Assembly (NCBI GenBank): GCA_946482385.1
Contig: CAMLRI010000108.1
Coordinates: 1-7,042, forward strand
Source: an uncultured Cellvibrio sp.
GTDB taxonomy: Bacteria; Pseudomonadota; Gammaproteobacteria; Pseudomonadales; Cellvibrionaceae
Direction of reading: 5' to 3'
DNA length: 7,042 nucleotides
Of this stretch, positions 6,605-7,042 are shown in pieces. Numbering within the stretch: position 1 is the stretch's first letter; each line of letters starts with the position of its first letter. The notes under the pieces are model-generated. The model was not told where the DNA came from, ran no database searches, and saw only the letters and a list, made by a program, of their open reading frames with translations. Position numbers and translations under genes: made by a program.

Positions 6605-7042
6605 TCACCCCTTACCCGCCCTTTTAGTCGTCATAGGCTTGGCGTTTTCTTCGATAAACGCAATGATCATTCCAGCTATGTCTTTATGGGTGGCGGCTTC
6701 AATGCCTTCCAAACCGGGCGATGAATTGACTTCCATCACTAGCGGGCCACGGGCAGAGCGCAGTAAATCCACGCCGGCGACTTTTAGGCCCATGGTTTGA
6801 GCGGCTTTGATGGCGGTGCGTCTTTCGGTGGGGGTTAGTTTGGCGACCTTGGCGCTGCCGCCGCGGTGCAGGTTGGAGCGGAATTCGCCTTCCTGTGCGG
6901 TGCGCTCCATGGCGGCGACTACTTTATCGCCCACCACAAAACAGCGGATGTCGCTGCCGTTGGCTTCTTTAATAAATTCCTGCACCAAAAATTCGGCGCG
7001 CAATTCGCGGAAAGCTTCGATAACACTTTCTGCCGCTTTTTG
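6605..7042 (-). CDS. rimK: RimK, ribosomal protein S6--L-glutamate ligase, C-terminal 145 residues
   Basis: The frame is open to the right edge, so the N-terminal half is missing; E. coli RimK is 300 residues. RimK is an ATP-grasp ligase that adds glutamate residues to the C-terminus of ribosomal protein S6 in the cytoplasm. The visible part covers the C-terminal half of the ATP-grasp domain and matches E. coli RimK closely from memory: [39 protein letters not shown], and the metal/ATP-binding [17 protein letters not shown]. The acidic Glu and Asn of MEVN, which ligate magnesium in this fold, are present. The tail after IAFIEEN is short and basic (ends KRAGKG), as in other RimK tails that vary between species. 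It converges on the lipoprotein gene and shares the hairpin terminator with it. Upstream gene partners lie outside the window. Confidence 0.95.
   Translation of the reverse strand, partial: QKAAESVIEAFRELRAEFLVQEFIKEANGSDIRCFVVGDKVVAAMERTAQEGEFRSNLHRGGSAKVAKLTPTERRTAIKAAQTMGLKVAGVDLLRSARGPLVMEVNSSPGLEGIEAATHKDIAGMIIAFIEENAKPMTTKRAGKG

Overview
The window looks like chromosomal DNA of a free-living gammaproteobacterium. RimK is of the Escherichia/Pseudomonas type, base composition is moderately GC-rich, and a PAS/GGDEF/EAL protein sits beside a STAS protein and a PDC-type membrane protein. A Cellvibrio-like or Pseudomonas-like host is my inference and is not proven by the sequence. I see no insertion sequence, phage gene, CRISPR array, tRNA or rRNA.

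Layout from left to right. (1) Positions 1-1546, minus strand: a two-gene cluster. The upstream gene (926-1546) encodes a 206-residue protein with a C-terminal STAS (anti-sigma-factor-antagonist type) domain. The downstream gene (from about 797 to beyond the left edge) encodes a membrane protein with an N-terminal PDC/Cache-like sensor region and at least three hydrophobic segments. (2) Positions 1547-1996: a 450-bp divergent intergenic region. It holds a 12-bp tandem repeat just upstream of the STAS gene, an AT-rich core with weak promoter-like elements, and a GC-rich stretch (1830-1947) that can fold into a nested, branched RNA in the leader of the next gene. (3) Positions 1997-4315, plus strand: a 772-residue cytoplasmic GAF-PAS-GGDEF-EAL cyclic-di-GMP protein with all key residues of both catalytic domains, followed by a strong intrinsic terminator. 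(4) Positions 4499-6505, plus strand: a 668-residue lipoprotein of the secreted beta-propeller family (Pfam Beta_propel / COG4880 type). (5) Positions 6539-6582: a long perfect hairpin that serves as a shared bidirectional terminator. (6) Positions 6605-7042, minus strand: the C-terminal 145 residues of RimK.

The left half has a signalling theme. A membrane sensor and a STAS switch protein are transcribed away from a c-di-GMP synthase/phosphodiesterase, so a partner-switching input into c-di-GMP turnover is possible but is inferred from gene position only. The lipoprotein and rimK are separate transcription units. RimK has a published link to c-di-GMP in Pseudomonas, which makes the co-location mildly interesting. 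The most unusual candidate is the structured leader upstream of the c-di-GMP gene.
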